Shown piece by piece: positions 12,001 through 64,000 of a DNA stretch of 64,000 nucleotides. The position numbers and the translations under genes are program-made. Within the stretch, counting starts at the first letter, position 1. Each line of letters begins with the position of its first letter. Source of the DNA: Nereocystis luetkeana (lineage: Eukaryota; Sar; Phaeophyceae; Laminariales; Laminariaceae); contig JARUPZ010000018.1 in assembly GCA_031213475.1 (NCBI GenBank), positions 2,666,733 through 2,730,732 on the forward strand, given 5' to 3'. Below the pieces are notes generated by a model. That model had not been told where the DNA came from, ran no database searches, and worked only from the letters and a program-made list of their open reading frames with translations.

Positions 12001-13832
12001 TGCTAGCGGCGGCGTTGGTCGTGAAGCTGGACTCCCGCCCGAGAGAGGTGGACGAGACGCGCCTGGAGGACACGTCTTCGGAGACGACAAACGAGGGGAC
12101 CAGCCGCAAACCTGTGCTAGCCCCCCTGTCGTCCATGGGCGCTGCTGCCTGCGCGACACTGCTACCGTCGGCGTGATGGGTGAAGGCGGTCACGACTGTG
12201 GGCGGCCCAGACTCGACCAAGACCGCGGGCAGCGCTGAAATCGGGGAGGGCGGCCTCGGCTCGCGCATTCCGCCGCCGGCCCCGGTGCCGTCCGGGTTAC
12301 CCGCGTCTTCAACCCTAGGAGGAACCACCCACGGCGGCGTCATAATCTCGGCGGGAGGGAGTTCTCGGTGCTGGTGCTGTTGCAGCGGCTTGCAGGGTTG
12401 TCTCCACGAAAAACTGGTGTCGTCGTCGCCCAAGCCGCCACCACCGCCTCGCACGCGCCCCGCTGTAAGAGCGTCCTGGCTCGAAGTGGTGCAGCCACCA
12501 CCGCTGCCACCGGGAGTGGGAGTCGACGGCGCGATGTTCCCTGCCGTCTCGCGGTGGTCCCATTCCGTGCTGCCGTCGTATGGGGCAGGGAGGTGCACGT
12601 CCTCGAGCTGCAGGTTGCATCGATTTCCTCCTCGCTGTATAGACGCCTAGTCTCGCAGTGGTGGGAGACACACAACGGACGGGGAGGGGGGAGGAGAGGA
12701 GAGGGTTGGGAAGGGGGGCGGGGCGGGGCGGGTTGGCCTCTCTCGCGAGCGGAGCGGTTGGTTGATGTCTTGCGACGAGCTCGGCTTACATTAGGTGAGT
12801 TGCGGCGGATTGTCCGCGACCGCAAACAAGGGCGGGTTGGGGCGGTATCACGGAGACAACGGGTGGGACACCGGTCATCACGTGAAGTACCTTGTGCTGC
12901 TGCCAGATTTTTTTGTTTCAATCAAGGCTGGCACCATCGACGGTTCTTGGCGGGGCGTTTAAGAAACGCGCCGCCTCCTTCAACTGTTCGGCGCGCCCGC
13001 ATGAAGAGGCACAGTAGCAAGACCGGCCTTTAGATGCACATTTCAAATCAAGTCCGAAGATGAATCGTGCACACGACGAAGAGCGCAGCAGTTGCGTCGG
13101 CGGGCAAGTGTTCTTTCGTGCTAGGGAAGAGACTACACCGAAAGTTTTGGTCGTGTCTTTTGCTTGCCGTCTTCCGTCTCACGCCCCCGACGAAACGATG
13201 CGCTCCAACCCTCTTTCCTCGCGCAGCAGAAGAAGGCAACGTTCGCTGCTTTTCGCGATATATATATATATATATATATATAATACGTATACAAGGAAAC
13301 ACCTAGCGACAGAGAGTGCATCAATCACTCGCAATACTAAACGCCAGAAAATATACACCCATCACCAACGGGCTCGTTGTGTCCGTCACATGAACGCGCC
13401 AGTCGTGCTACTACAGTACCTGTCTTGAAAAAATCGACAGGCCCCCCTGCCGCTGCCCCTGCCACCGCCGCCCGGCAGCGAGCGTAGCGTACACTCCAGT
13501 CACGGGAGCCCGTCCAACGCAAGCAGCATCACGCTGGCTCGACAGCGCGCGCCGTCGCCTGTCATCGCTATTGTGTAAGCGCGCGGTTTCCTAATGTCCA
13601 GTCCAGTGGGTATCCATACACTACACGTTTGTATTACTTCGTTTTTTACCTGATCTTCGAAACCTGGTCGATTCCTCGGAAGTTGCAACTCTTCACCGGT
13701 CGGCCACGCCCCGTCTGGTTTCACGTTCGGACGCCCTTGCTCGTGGGGACCAACCCCCGCGCCGTGTGGCGGCGCGTGCAGGCCGTTGGTTTGGGGGGAC
13801 GACTCCACCGACTCGCCAGAGCGGCTATACAT
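5909..13832 (-). CDS. EsV-1-7 domain protein (IMM-like), seven-exon gene model
   Basis: Proposed exons in transcript order are 13832-13650, 12634-11624, 11089-11007, 10017-9939, 8456-8317, 7214-7049 and 6046-5909 (or 6049-5909). The lengths sum to 1800 nt (600 codons including TAG) and every intron junction agrees in phase, so the predicted protein is 599 aa. Residues 1 to about 398 are low-complexity Gly/Ser/Ala/Pro sequence. After that come five EsV-1-7 repeats of the form C-X4-C-X15..17-C-X2-H, separated by links such as GMIDVVSRR. Splicing alone restores several split motifs, for example the C-X2-H of repeat 3, which is broken in the genomic reading frame. The family is known from Ectocarpus virus EsV-1 and from brown algal genomes, where IMM controls early development; the molecular activity is unknown and a zinc-binding fold is only inferred. 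The repeat exons are firm, exon 2 is likely, and exon 1 and the start are tentative. Orthology to IMM itself is not claimed. Confidence 0.85.
7049..7214 (-). CDS. EsV-1-7 gene, exon 6 (end of repeat 3, repeat 4)
   Basis: The 166-nt exon runs from GGCGCAG|CCGACAC to GAG|GTCAGTG. It completes repeat 3 (RHKAPGMIDVVSRR), then encodes repeat 4: C-QHPQ-C, 15 residues including RRPLYAMTGQRAMF, then C-RT-H and the linker KDAGMTDVVSRR. It ends inside repeat 5 at C-N-F-E. Repeat 4 is one residue shorter than the usual X16 spacing. Confidence 0.92.
7953..8068. repeat. Family A MITE
   Basis: Copy with both inverted termini, inside intron 5 of the EsV-1-7 gene. The internal part has drifted. Confidence 0.85.
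8075..8290 (-). repeat. Family F repeat (minus)
   Basis: On the minus strand it reads CATGTTTCCTGGGTTGGA and GATCTGCATGGTGTAGC. It sits in intron 5 of the EsV-1-7 gene, close to exon 5's donor. Confidence 0.6.
8317..8456 (-). CDS. EsV-1-7 gene, exon 5 (end of repeat 2, most of repeat 3)
   Basis: The 140-nt exon starts after CTCGACAG and ends TGCTG|GTGCGT. It encodes GDQRASF-C-SE-H, the linker KLPEMINVSSRR, then C-QATG-C-LRHPNFGFQGDRRATY-C. Read straight through the genome, the expected histidine is missing; the splice to exon 6 supplies C-CR-H. That recovery of the motif is strong evidence for both junctions. Confidence 0.92.
8590..8885. repeat. Minisatellite, GGCGAGGACTxGACGGCTAG unit
   Basis: About seven irregular units of 35-50 bp with GGCGAGGAC, GACGGCTAGTT and TTGGTTGGG. 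It lies in intron 4 of the EsV-1-7 gene. Confidence 0.75.
9939..10017 (-). CDS. EsV-1-7 gene, exon 4 (first half of repeat 2)
   Basis: The 79-nt exon runs from AAACAG|G to GAG|GTGAGC. Its first base completes the Arg codon left by exon 3. It encodes the linker SKEMVNVRHPL and then C-RHES-C-FRQPSFGIE, the N-terminal half of repeat 2. Joining to exon 5 gives exactly 16 residues between the second and third cysteines, the family spacing. Confidence 0.9.
11007..11089 (-). CDS. EsV-1-7 gene, exon 3 (repeat 1)
   Basis: The 83-nt exon begins at TTCGCAG|GCGTGC and ends at CACAG|GTGTGA in phase 2. It encodes a nearly complete EsV-1-7 unit: C-RDAG-C, then 16 residues containing RRPIYAFKGD, then C-PI-H. 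No long open frame marks it, so it is visible only through the motif and the splice sites. Confidence 0.88.
11624..12634 (-). CDS. EsV-1-7 gene, exon 2 (long low-complexity region)
   Basis: This is an open frame of 337 codons, entered from the acceptor ATACAG|CGAGG in phase 0 and left at TCA|GTAGGC in phase 0. Without the splice it would run on to TAG at 11561. The product is rich in Gly, Ser, Ala, Pro and Thr with runs of Gly, and holds short acidic and basic patches such as FVVSEDVSSRRVSSTSLGR. No fold is recognised. Such N-terminal low-complexity segments are common in brown algal regulators. Other frames here are also open because the DNA is GC-rich. This frame is preferred for its length and for the phase agreement on both sides. 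Confidence 0.72.
13650..13832 (-). CDS. EsV-1-7 gene, proposed exon 1 (N-terminus)
   Basis: This 61-codon exon starts at an ATG (MYSRSGESVESS...) and ends at CAG|GTAAAAAAC, a good donor, in phase 0. That phase fits the next exon's acceptor. The reading frame stays open upstream to about 14246, but that part is Arg/Leu-rich and looks like non-coding low-complexity sequence, so the ATG at 13832 is chosen because composition changes there. An upstream start or an extra 5' exon cannot be excluded. The 3' end of the neighbouring minus-strand gene lies only about 700 bp upstream, so any promoter should sit in 13833-14532. Confidence 0.55.
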
Positions 13833-14532
13833 GAGTAAAGGTAGAGGTAGAGGCCGGACAACAACAGCAAGCACAAGGACAAGAACAAGCCAGCACGGGC
13901 GGCGGCGGCGGCGGGGGCGGCGGGAGGGGTCATCACCAGAAGGGGAGAGAAAACAAAAAAAGCGAAACCGAAACAGCAGTCCACACCCGATTGGTTGTCG
14001 AATGCTGCGACTGAACTGCTGGTCGTGGCGGCGTGAACGGCTCAAAAACGAAGAAAAGGAGCTTTGTGTCCGCGCAGATACAAACACACACGCAGGCATG
14101 CACGCACGGACGAACGGACGCTGGCACGCACCGCGCATTACGCGCGCACGTGTACGCCGACACACGCTTAACGCGCGTAGGGCCGCCGCCCAGGCCCGAA
14201 GCGAGCGCCGAAGGCCATGGATGGGTACAGAATTAGTCGTACCCAAACGAGAAAAATCGCCGCCAAAAGCTTGTTCGATGTGTTCCTATTTAATACCTGG
14301 CACCTGGTGGTGTCGAGATAAGTACATATAACGTGCTCTTCCCCGCGATTATTACTCACTCGTAGTAACGTTGTTTACGTAGTGTCCGCTCGGTGACTCC
14401 CTCGGCGTACATTTTTAATAGCCGCCGGCCGGTAAAGACAAAAAAAAATAATGTCTGCCCTCGCATCGAAAAGTCCGAAAACACACATACCCAATCTCCC
14501 CCCCCCGCGATCCCGGCTTCAGCAACAAGCTC

Positions 14533-14652
14533 TCACGTTGGGATGGCAGAGGGAGCCACCCACTGAAGGCCGAGGTACTTCAGGACCTCCCCCGTCAGGG
14601 CGTGCTTCTTGTCCTGCAACTGCCCCATGTATTGCGAAAAATCTCCTTCAAC
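14533..14652 (-). CDS. Terminal exon of unrecognised gene
   Basis: After the acceptor TTATGAACAG| an open frame of 39 codons ends in TGA. It includes VEGDFSQYMGQLQDKKHAL and then GEVLKYLGLQW before a short Pro-containing tail. The composition is protein-like, with alternating charged and hydrophobic residues and no low-complexity runs, unlike the surrounding DNA. The Phe, Tyr, Leu and Trp positions suggest an amphipathic C-terminal helix. Function unknown. Confidence 0.75.
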   Translation of the reverse strand, partial: VEGDFSQYMGQLQDKKHALTGEVLKYLGLQWVAPSAIPT

Positions 14653-17600
14653 CTGTTCATAACATAATTGCGGCAAAAAAAACAGCAAAACACAACACCC
14701 ACCGGTGGAGGCCGGGGAAGGGGGCGAGAAGTAGCGCGTCGCGTTGGATATGTTAAAGTAGCCGGCAAACCCCTTGGGAACAGCCGTACCCACGTTTTGG
14801 ACGGAACAAGGCACTTACAGTCAAGCATGGTACCTTTTTTTTTTTCGGCACGTATCGTGTGGGACAAACTTACGTGGGAGGTATTAATAGTGTGGGATCA
14901 TTCTTTTTTACCACATTCCTGTGGGACAAAATTACTTGGACTTAGTTTGGGATCAGTTTTGCACCCACGTTTGTTTGTGTGGGACAAAACTTGCGTGGGA
15001 GTTCCGTGCGTAGTGTGGGGGTGATTTTTTTTTCACCCCGTTTTGCGGGACAAGCTGCCTGGATTCAGTGTAGGATAAGTTTTTCAGTAGTATAAAGGGT
15101 CAAACGATGAAAGGAAAAGAGACGTACGGAAGTGAAGGGGGTGATGGTTCGTGGCGGGAGCCTGCCTGCCTGCAACGAGCAGTTAACAACGGGCATCGGT
15201 CGGAGTGTGTTGCTCGAATTGAAACTAAGTAGAGCACAGGGCGACGACTTTTTAAAAGCTATACCTGGTATAGCCATAAGTAAGCCTCGTGAGCGCGGAC
15301 ACGAGCGAGAAGCATGGTCTGGCTTGACATAACAAAACAAAAAGCGAAAAACTCTTTGATGAGTCCGTTCATTTTTTTTATTTTCTGTGCTGTCTTTCTG
15401 TTCTTTCGTCGTCCGAGGACTTTGGTTTGCCACGAGATGTAGCGATGCCAACAACAACAACAACAACAACAAACGGAAGGCAAGAGGGGCACAGTGGTGC
15501 TACCGGCAGTGCCAACCGGGCCAACTACACATTTAGGAAATACGCCCATACCCGCGGGATACACGAGATGTATGTATATATATATGAACAAATAAATGTA
15601 AACAAACGTACGTACGGTAGAGTCCACCAGGTTGTCGTTGTTGCACCTATCTATACAGTACGGGTAATATTATACTTCCAGACGAGTGATGTCATTTTCC
15701 ATGATAATAAAACTGCTGTGCCAGGTAGACACTTGGTGGTTGTGTGTGGTACCCACTCGAACATTACCATCAGGCAATGCGCAGCGTGAGCTTCGTCGTC
15801 TATATCCCTCGTGGGCATCCCCAGAAAAGCACTGTTATCGCACAAAGGGCGCCGTTCTTTCTTCATTCTTCTGTGCTTAATTTTATGATCTTACCCGATG
15901 GCACTTATCTGGAACTTCCTCGGTACCATATTTCAACTTGAAAAAAAAAAAATGTCACCTAACCGCGCCTCCTCCTTTGAGGGCGGAAGTTTTACTATCA
16001 CTATTGCTTACTGTGCTACCACTATTATTACTAATATTACTCACTGCTACCACTATTAATGCTACTATTACTCACTGCACCATCACGACTGCTATTGATA
16101 CTACTATTGTACTACGACGACGACGCTACTATTAATACTACAGGTGGTGCTTGTATACAGACGCCGTATGTACGTGCGGTACGAAACAAAGACAACACCG
16201 CCGTAACCAGACACCCTGCATGCATGATGGTTGACTTCGGGCGGGAAAAAAAATAACGTTTCCAGCCGAAGTCACACACAGCTACACACGCACGCACGCA
16301 CGCACGGACGCGCGCGCACACCACCCACCTCGCGGTGCTGTCAACCGCCAGAGCAACCCGCCGGGGGCACCGATATTATGATACTTCGTAGACGGATGCT
16401 AAAATAAAAAATAAACCAAAAACGTTTGGTAATATATTAATAGTAGAACACCAAGAACGTTCGGTCAGCCTGGCGGGTATGCACAGATGAGAACACTTAA
16501 GTTAACCTTACGCGCAGACTCTACACAAAACAGTTACGAAATCGTATTCTACAGATAAAAAGAGTAGACTACTATTACTACTGCTGTTTTGTATTAATTG
16601 GTATAGTTTCAGTCTATTGGGCAGCGATTTTTCGTTCTTATCTCACCTACTCGTACCTCTACATACTGTCGGTGTATTATTTTTTTTTACCCCTTGGCCC
16701 TTGGGTATCGAAAACATAGCGACTCAACATATGATAGCTGTGGTGTTGTCGGCCGTCTACGCCCAGCACTACGGCGACAATCATTTGGCGCCCGCGCCGT
16801 ACGGCTCGTTGCATTGTAGCTCGTAGCTCGATCGCCAATCCGTATCATCTCCCAGACGAGCAGTGGCCGTAGCTGTAATCGTCATGTTTATCGCCAATGT
16901 TCCCTTTCGAGTCTCAAGAGCACGGCATGCAACATTCTCTTGTTGCCGTGCGTGGTAATATGATATGTGCAGGTATATATGTGATGATCACGCCCCCCCC
17001 CCCCCCCCCCCCCCCGCGCCACTCCCCGCCCCTGTGCGTTGCGTGACATGTATTCAATAGCGGAATACGATGACTGCTGTTGTTGTAGTGCAGTGTATGT
17101 ATGGGCACATGTCCTTCCTTAACAAAACAACGGCCCCTCCCTCTCAGCCAGGCTCGTGAAAAGGTCATCGGTCGAAGGGAGCGCACGCGTATCTCAACGA
17201 AGACCCTTCGCTTGCTTCTCCAGCCCTCATCAGTGACCGATCGCCTTCGGATCAACACACGAGAGGCGCGAAAGTACCGGCAGCCAGAGAGCTGCAGACA
17301 GTACGAGTATTAGGTAGGGCTTTGGCTTTTGAGGGGAAACAAAAACATGCGACGCATGGATGGAAAAAAAAAAAAGAGTGCGATCTACCCTGGTATGACA
17401 TACGATACAGTGATAGAGGAACGTGTGGGGGTAAGGAATGCCTGGGACTCACACGTACGTATATATCCAACCCCTTCCAGTCTTGCGCTTTCGCCTACCA
17501 AGCAGGTCCCGCGCAGTCATCTCACTCGTGTTTGCAAGCTTTCCAGGGCGATATCATAACATACGTGTATACGAGTCCCAACGAGCTCCGAAAATTTCCC

Positions 17601-19627
17601 CCTCCCAGACACGAAAGACACAACACACACACAGTAAATCAAAGTGGTGCGCCCGAGGGCATGTACCCGAGGATATACTCCATGGTATCGGCTGCCAGGT
17701 AGCTCGTTCGCCTGGTAAATTATAATATGTGCTGCCTGTACATGAGGGTGGTGATCTTAGCGACGGGGACGAGTACAGGCGTACCCGCCCTCTTACATAC
17801 TAAGGAACCGGTAGGCCGGCCCTGGCTAAATTTCTTGTCAGAGAACGGAGGCGTTCCACGCTAGCTTTGGTATAAACCCCAGCTCCCCGATTTCTTATTC
17901 CCCGGAAATCTCGGGGCTTACGTATGGGGATTCTTGGACGCACACAAAAATAGTGGGGATCTTTCTTATGAAAGGGCCTGTAGTTGATAGTGTATAGTAC
18001 TACTGTCTGTAGCAGTGAAAGCAAAATACGAGTAGTCAAAAGCCAAGACTCGCGGTACCTGGAGCATAAATCACCACGCTCGATCACTAGACTTCTATGT
18101 ATACTCATCGTGCCGTGTGCCCTCACTGCGACCTTATGGGATGGTCTTCTTACGGTTATCATGTTAATGTGGCTACATACTACGTAGTGTCATCGCAACG
18201 CGCCCATCCAATACCTCGCCGTTGCCTTGACGCTGTTCCCAGTACGTAGCCTCGGCAGCAGCGAAGACCGACGTCGCGTCTCGGAGCCGCTCCCGTGCCT
18301 GATATTAATGGTGATGATGGGGGTGGGTCGGGGGGGCGGGAGAGGGAGGGGGGGGGGGGCTAATGTGGGCGCAGGCACCGGAACCGGAAGCGAAAGGGTC
18401 CTTCAAACCGTGGTCGGTTTGTTGTGTGCGGGCTTGCTTCTTGCCTGACACAACAACAGGCTGAGGTATATTACATGTTACCCAGGTAGGGTATTATCCT
18501 TCATGATGTGCGTTCCGTATATAGCAGTCGTACTAAACACGGCAACCCAATAGATCTATACCATACCAGCCATACTACAGGGTCAACCTATCACCTACCA
18601 TAGAAATCATGTTGTGGTGGAGGTGCGAAGGCTTACTCGACGTGTCTGTGACCCTGGGGGCCGGCAATCAATGGTACGATTGGCTCGACAAATAGATCGC
18701 GAAATATCAAGAGTTCGGTCGTTTGGGCTCAGATCTCGCCCAGAGCGCACTTACTTCCTGATTGCACAACACAACAACAGGGCTAGCCCCCTTCCCTCGG
18801 ACCCGGACCAAAACGAAATGGAATGGATGAATGGCAGGATAATCATTTGAAACATGGGCCAAGGTTCACATATTATATAATTCACTGCCAATACAGCAGT
18901 TCATGAAAGCATGATGACCATGAGCACGGGGGGCACCAGGTACTTATTATGCATGTTTCCTCGTGCGTACACAGACAGCAGCAGCAGCAGCAGCAGCAAT
19001 ACTACGGTACAGCAGGTACAGCAGTACACAAGTACACAGACCATTCGTCCCAACTTTGGTTCAACGTGCAGAATCGCACGGATGGGTACGCGGCACGACT
19101 CAACAGGCAGGCGTCGATCATTTCCCATACAAATAAAGCGACAACAAAAACACGATACACACCGCTGTACGTACTCACTTGCGTACGTTAGACTCTCTCC
19201 TATTTTTTATAGCATAGTGGATTTTCCAACGTCTACACAGCACAGTCTCCAGCAGTAGCGACGACGCACACCCAAACACATGACATGCTCGCTCAGATCG
19301 GGCGGCACACCATGGCATGGCGGGGAGCGCCCGGAATCATCGTAAATTACAGCAGGAGCAGCAGTGCTACTGTTTCGTGGGGATGCTTCTCTCGTGCCGC
19401 CGCCGCTAGGTAGCCTGCTCGTTTTTCTGCAGGTTGTATCGTACTACTGCTGTACAACTGTACAGACGAGTGGTTAGTGTGTAACAGGTACGTATACAAC
19501 AGACAGAAGCAGTCAGCAGCAGCAGCAGCAGTACCAGTATATCAATATCCTCGTTTCTCGTTTCTCTCACCCGCTCCATGCCGGCAGTCTGCATCCAGAG
19601 AGAAGCTGGCGACTCGTGCGTCGATGC
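14533..19627 (-). CDS. Unrecognised minus-strand gene, 3' part (three exons visible)
   Basis: Three short helical segments on the minus strand share phase 0 at every junction and could be spliced together: 19627-19571, 18298-18215 and 14652-14533. They give 86 residues plus a stop. The joined sequence is charged and helix-prone. No family is recognised. The 5' end is not found and may lie between 19628 and 20076 or be antisense to the coiled-coil gene's introns. The stop lies about 700 bp upstream of the EsV-1-7 gene on the same strand. Only the last exon is well supported on its own. Confidence 0.5.
14653..18214. other. Long intron of the unrecognised minus gene, or intergenic
   Basis: Contains the family-D-like tandem series, triplet-rich low-complexity sequence at 15980-16140 and a poly-C tract at 16993. 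A protein-like minus frame near 17250-17110 and a plus frame at 17140-17310 overlap; neither could be tied to splice sites. Confidence 0.4.
14855..15085. repeat. Short tandem series related to family D arms
   Basis: Four imperfect units each contain GTGGGACAAA or GCGGGACAAG followed by ACGTGGGA or ACTTGGA, spaced 50-70 bp. The core resembles the GGGGACAAATTACTTGG part of family D. Confidence 0.55.
18215..18298 (-). CDS. Candidate internal exon of unrecognised gene
   Basis: The segment lies between AATATCAG| and GAG|GTATTG, both in phase 0, and encodes 28 codons beginning ARERLRDATSVFAAAEATYW. The sequence is strongly helix-forming. It is placed with the 14533 exon on strand and phase only. 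Confidence 0.5.
19571..19627 (-). CDS. Candidate internal exon of unrecognised gene
   Basis: Nineteen codons (ASTHESPASLWMQTAGMER) sit between a TGTAGAG| acceptor and the strong donor CGG|GTGAGA, phase 0 on both sides. Another frame is also open here, so this is a weak call. Confidence 0.35.
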
Positions 19628-20076
19628 CTCTACAGCAGTAGTAGAAGTAGTGGTACGTAGCTTGCCCTGCCAAGGACCATGGGTGAATGCCAGACAGACG
19701 TGAACTGTCGCTTCGTGTCTCTCGGCAAGAAGTGCGGGACGCAGGGCCAGGATGCGAGACAGGGGTGAAGAAGAGAGAGAAAAAGGAGAGAGATCCGGTA
19801 ACGAACGGAGATGCCAAAAAATGCCGGTGGGATGCCAAATGCCCAAAGATTAAGATTTCGGACCCAGCAGCACGCGCACGTAGGATTTCTTTTTTGAAGG
19901 AACGACGCAACGTCGAAATGTACCAACCAACCCGCCCTGATGCCGTGGGTGGGTGGGTGTGATGATGTGTTGATGGCCGTCAATGGTGATAGATGTGTCC
20001 GACCACCAGGGGTAAGGTAGAATATTCCGGCCGGGAGATATATGAATGACCACACCTCTCGCTGGGAGGACCGAGG

Positions 20077-62479
<42,403 letters not shown>

Positions 62480-62558
62480 GTTAGCGAGCAAGCATTCGGG
62501 TGTGGTTTTTGCTCCTCGAGCGAATGCGATTTTTTTAATCTTAGGCGCCACATAGAGT

Positions 62559-62732
62559 AGTGGTCCCTCTATAGTGCCGGTTGAGTCCCTCTATAGGGCC
62601 GGCTGCCCGCTGTATATAGTGCCTGTACGATCGCTCGGCACAGGTGGGATTCATCAGTGGTGGCATTGTGCGGAGTAATTAATGCCGGTTGCCGCTATAG
62701 CGCATATGATACCGGCATTGTAGAGGGACCGT
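62559..62732. repeat. Family E element, opposite orientation
   Basis: AGTGGTCCCTCTATAGTGCC at one end and GTAGAGGGACCGTTA at the other, with GGTTGCCGCTATAG inside. A further fragment follows at 62846-62885. Confidence 0.75.
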
Positions 62733-63255
62733 TACAGCACTGCACTGTCAATAAAGAAGGAGAGAGTTAAGGGTTGGCAAGCACGTGAGCGTCCAGAGAT
62801 TTAAGTTGTCCTATTTTTTTAGGCACTTTTTTTTTTTTCTACCAGAGTAGCGGCGGTTGTCACTATAGTACTGGTAATTCAGTGCCGGGTGTTCAGTTTG
62901 TGCTCGTACTGCGAGTATTGTGTCCTTAGGCTGTTTTGTATGCGGTTCGGTTTTGGACGTTCAGATTTTGACCCGATCGTATTTTCAGATGTGAACTTGG
63001 CAAATCGAAACAGTCTTCCTGTGTATGCGAAAAAATCAAACTTATTGTGCGTGCAGAGGTTCGAGCAAACGCCGACACCAACTGCTGTGTGTTGTAGTCT
63101 GGCGCCGCGAAGAGACCCGCTGAGGCGCCACACGGCGCGTAGGATCCAAGAGTCCGAGCCCACGCTGACTGCCTTTGGTCTGGCGCCGAAAAGACGTGCC
63201 GAGCGCGCTAGAGTCAATCTATCTTGGCGTTTTGTATTGTGACACGCTGCCACCG

Positions 63256-63257
<2 letters not shown>

Positions 63258-63320
<63 letters not shown>
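63258..63320. repeat. (CTG)n tract (about 21 units)
   Basis: Longest CTG run in the window, beyond the last called exon. Confidence 0.95.
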
Positions 63321-64000
63321 AGTCTACGAGTACGTACCCGAACCTGAGCCAGCCGACTGTAGTCTGGCCACGGAGAGACACGCCACCCGCCGAATGCGCG
63401 TCGGGCGGGACGCAACGTCGCTATCTAGCTGTGTCACCATCCAACTCATCGATCGTTCTGCTGCTGCTTGTTGTCGTAGATACCTTGAATCTAGAGACCG
63501 TGCCATTTTTCGATTTAAAAATCTGATGACCCAGGTCGTCGAAGTTTGGGCCAAAATCTGACGATTTGGGCCATCGGATTCTCAAATTAAAAAAAAAAAT
63601 CCGGTCAGATTTTACATACCTGGACTGGTCAATCATTTTTTTTTCATTTCCGGGATCGAAAAATACATATCTGGAGCTCGAAATCTGAACCGCATAGGAA
63701 ACAACTTAAGAACAGTTACAATTCAATGCAGCCGTATTCTTTTTCACGGTGCCTACGATCACTCAGTATAAGGATTGGACTGGGTGAGGCCTCCTGCTCC
63801 TGCTCCAGAGGAGGAGGGCCGGCCTCGCCCGGGATAAACCCCACCGCTGATTGCGCCTCAGCGCGGCGCTCATCCCTGGGATTGAAGTGATATTGCAGAA
63901 AAAAAACACTATGCCTGTAGGGTGGGTGGGTTGGAAAGTCTGTGTGTTTGCTGTGCCTATTTTAGCCTGTCCTCGCGAGGTAGGCTTTTCGACAGACTGA

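Larger units (their letters stand above)
62480..64000. other. Region after the last called exon
   Basis: Family E element, A/T tracts, then 63060-63420 with three loose copies of a peptide-level repeat (SLAPRRDPLRR, GLAPKRRAERARV, SLATERHATRR) around a (CTG)n tract. No exon with matching phase was found. Nothing is recognised from 63560 to 64000. Confidence 0.45.

Noticed and set aside
11382..13033. Several long plus-strand frames opposite EsV-1-7 exon 2
   Set aside because: GC-rich DNA leaves many frames open; only the minus frame connects to phase-matched repeat exons.
13833..14246. Upstream extension of EsV-1-7 exon 1 on the minus strand
   Set aside because: Arg-rich and Leu/Val-run composition mirrors simple triplet repeats; kept only as a possible alternative start.

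Overview
The window is eukaryotic nuclear DNA, most likely from a brown alga (Phaeophyceae). The main evidence is a multi-exon minus-strand gene ending in five EsV-1-7 cysteine/histidine repeats. This family is expanded in brown algae, is known from Ectocarpus virus EsV-1, and includes the Ectocarpus developmental regulator IMMEDIATE UPRIGHT. Small GC-rich exons in long repeat-filled introns, and frequent homopolymer G/C and CAG/CTG tracts, fit the same source. All exon models here were read by eye from splice signals, intron phase and protein pattern; no transcript data were used.

Layout. Positions 1-5900 hold dispersed repeats and low-complexity DNA with no convincing gene. Positions 5909-13832 (minus) hold the EsV-1-7 gene in seven proposed exons whose phases agree throughout (about 599 aa: a low-complexity N-terminal half, then five C-X4-C-X15..17-C-X2-H repeats). 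Positions 14533-19627 (minus) hold the 3' end of a second gene (three exons; function not recognised). From 20077 to at least 62479 (plus) there is a large gene of eleven small exons with 346 visible codons. It encodes a coiled-coil protein, its introns reach 22.5 kb, and it probably runs past the right edge. The second and third genes are arranged head to head near 19.6-20.1 kb.

The introns of the coiled-coil gene are a repeat sink. I recognise about 30 copies of a ~108-bp TA-flanked palindromic MITE (family A) and about 9 copies of a ~95-bp TTAA-flanked palindrome that looks piggyBac-like (family D). There is also a ~190-bp inverted-repeat element (E), a tRNA-derived SINE with A and B boxes and in one case a 14-bp target duplication, and a repeat tied to poly-G/C tracts (C). 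Several minisatellites and single inverted-repeat elements complete the picture. Many are nested in one another.

The most unusual signal is a 9-bp palindrome, TACCWGGTA. I find it about 29 times where about 0.5 would be expected by chance. In three MITE copies it is present as an exact 7-bp insertion at a TA dinucleotide. This resembles a transposon excision footprint or a very small insertion product, and I know of no described equivalent in brown algae.
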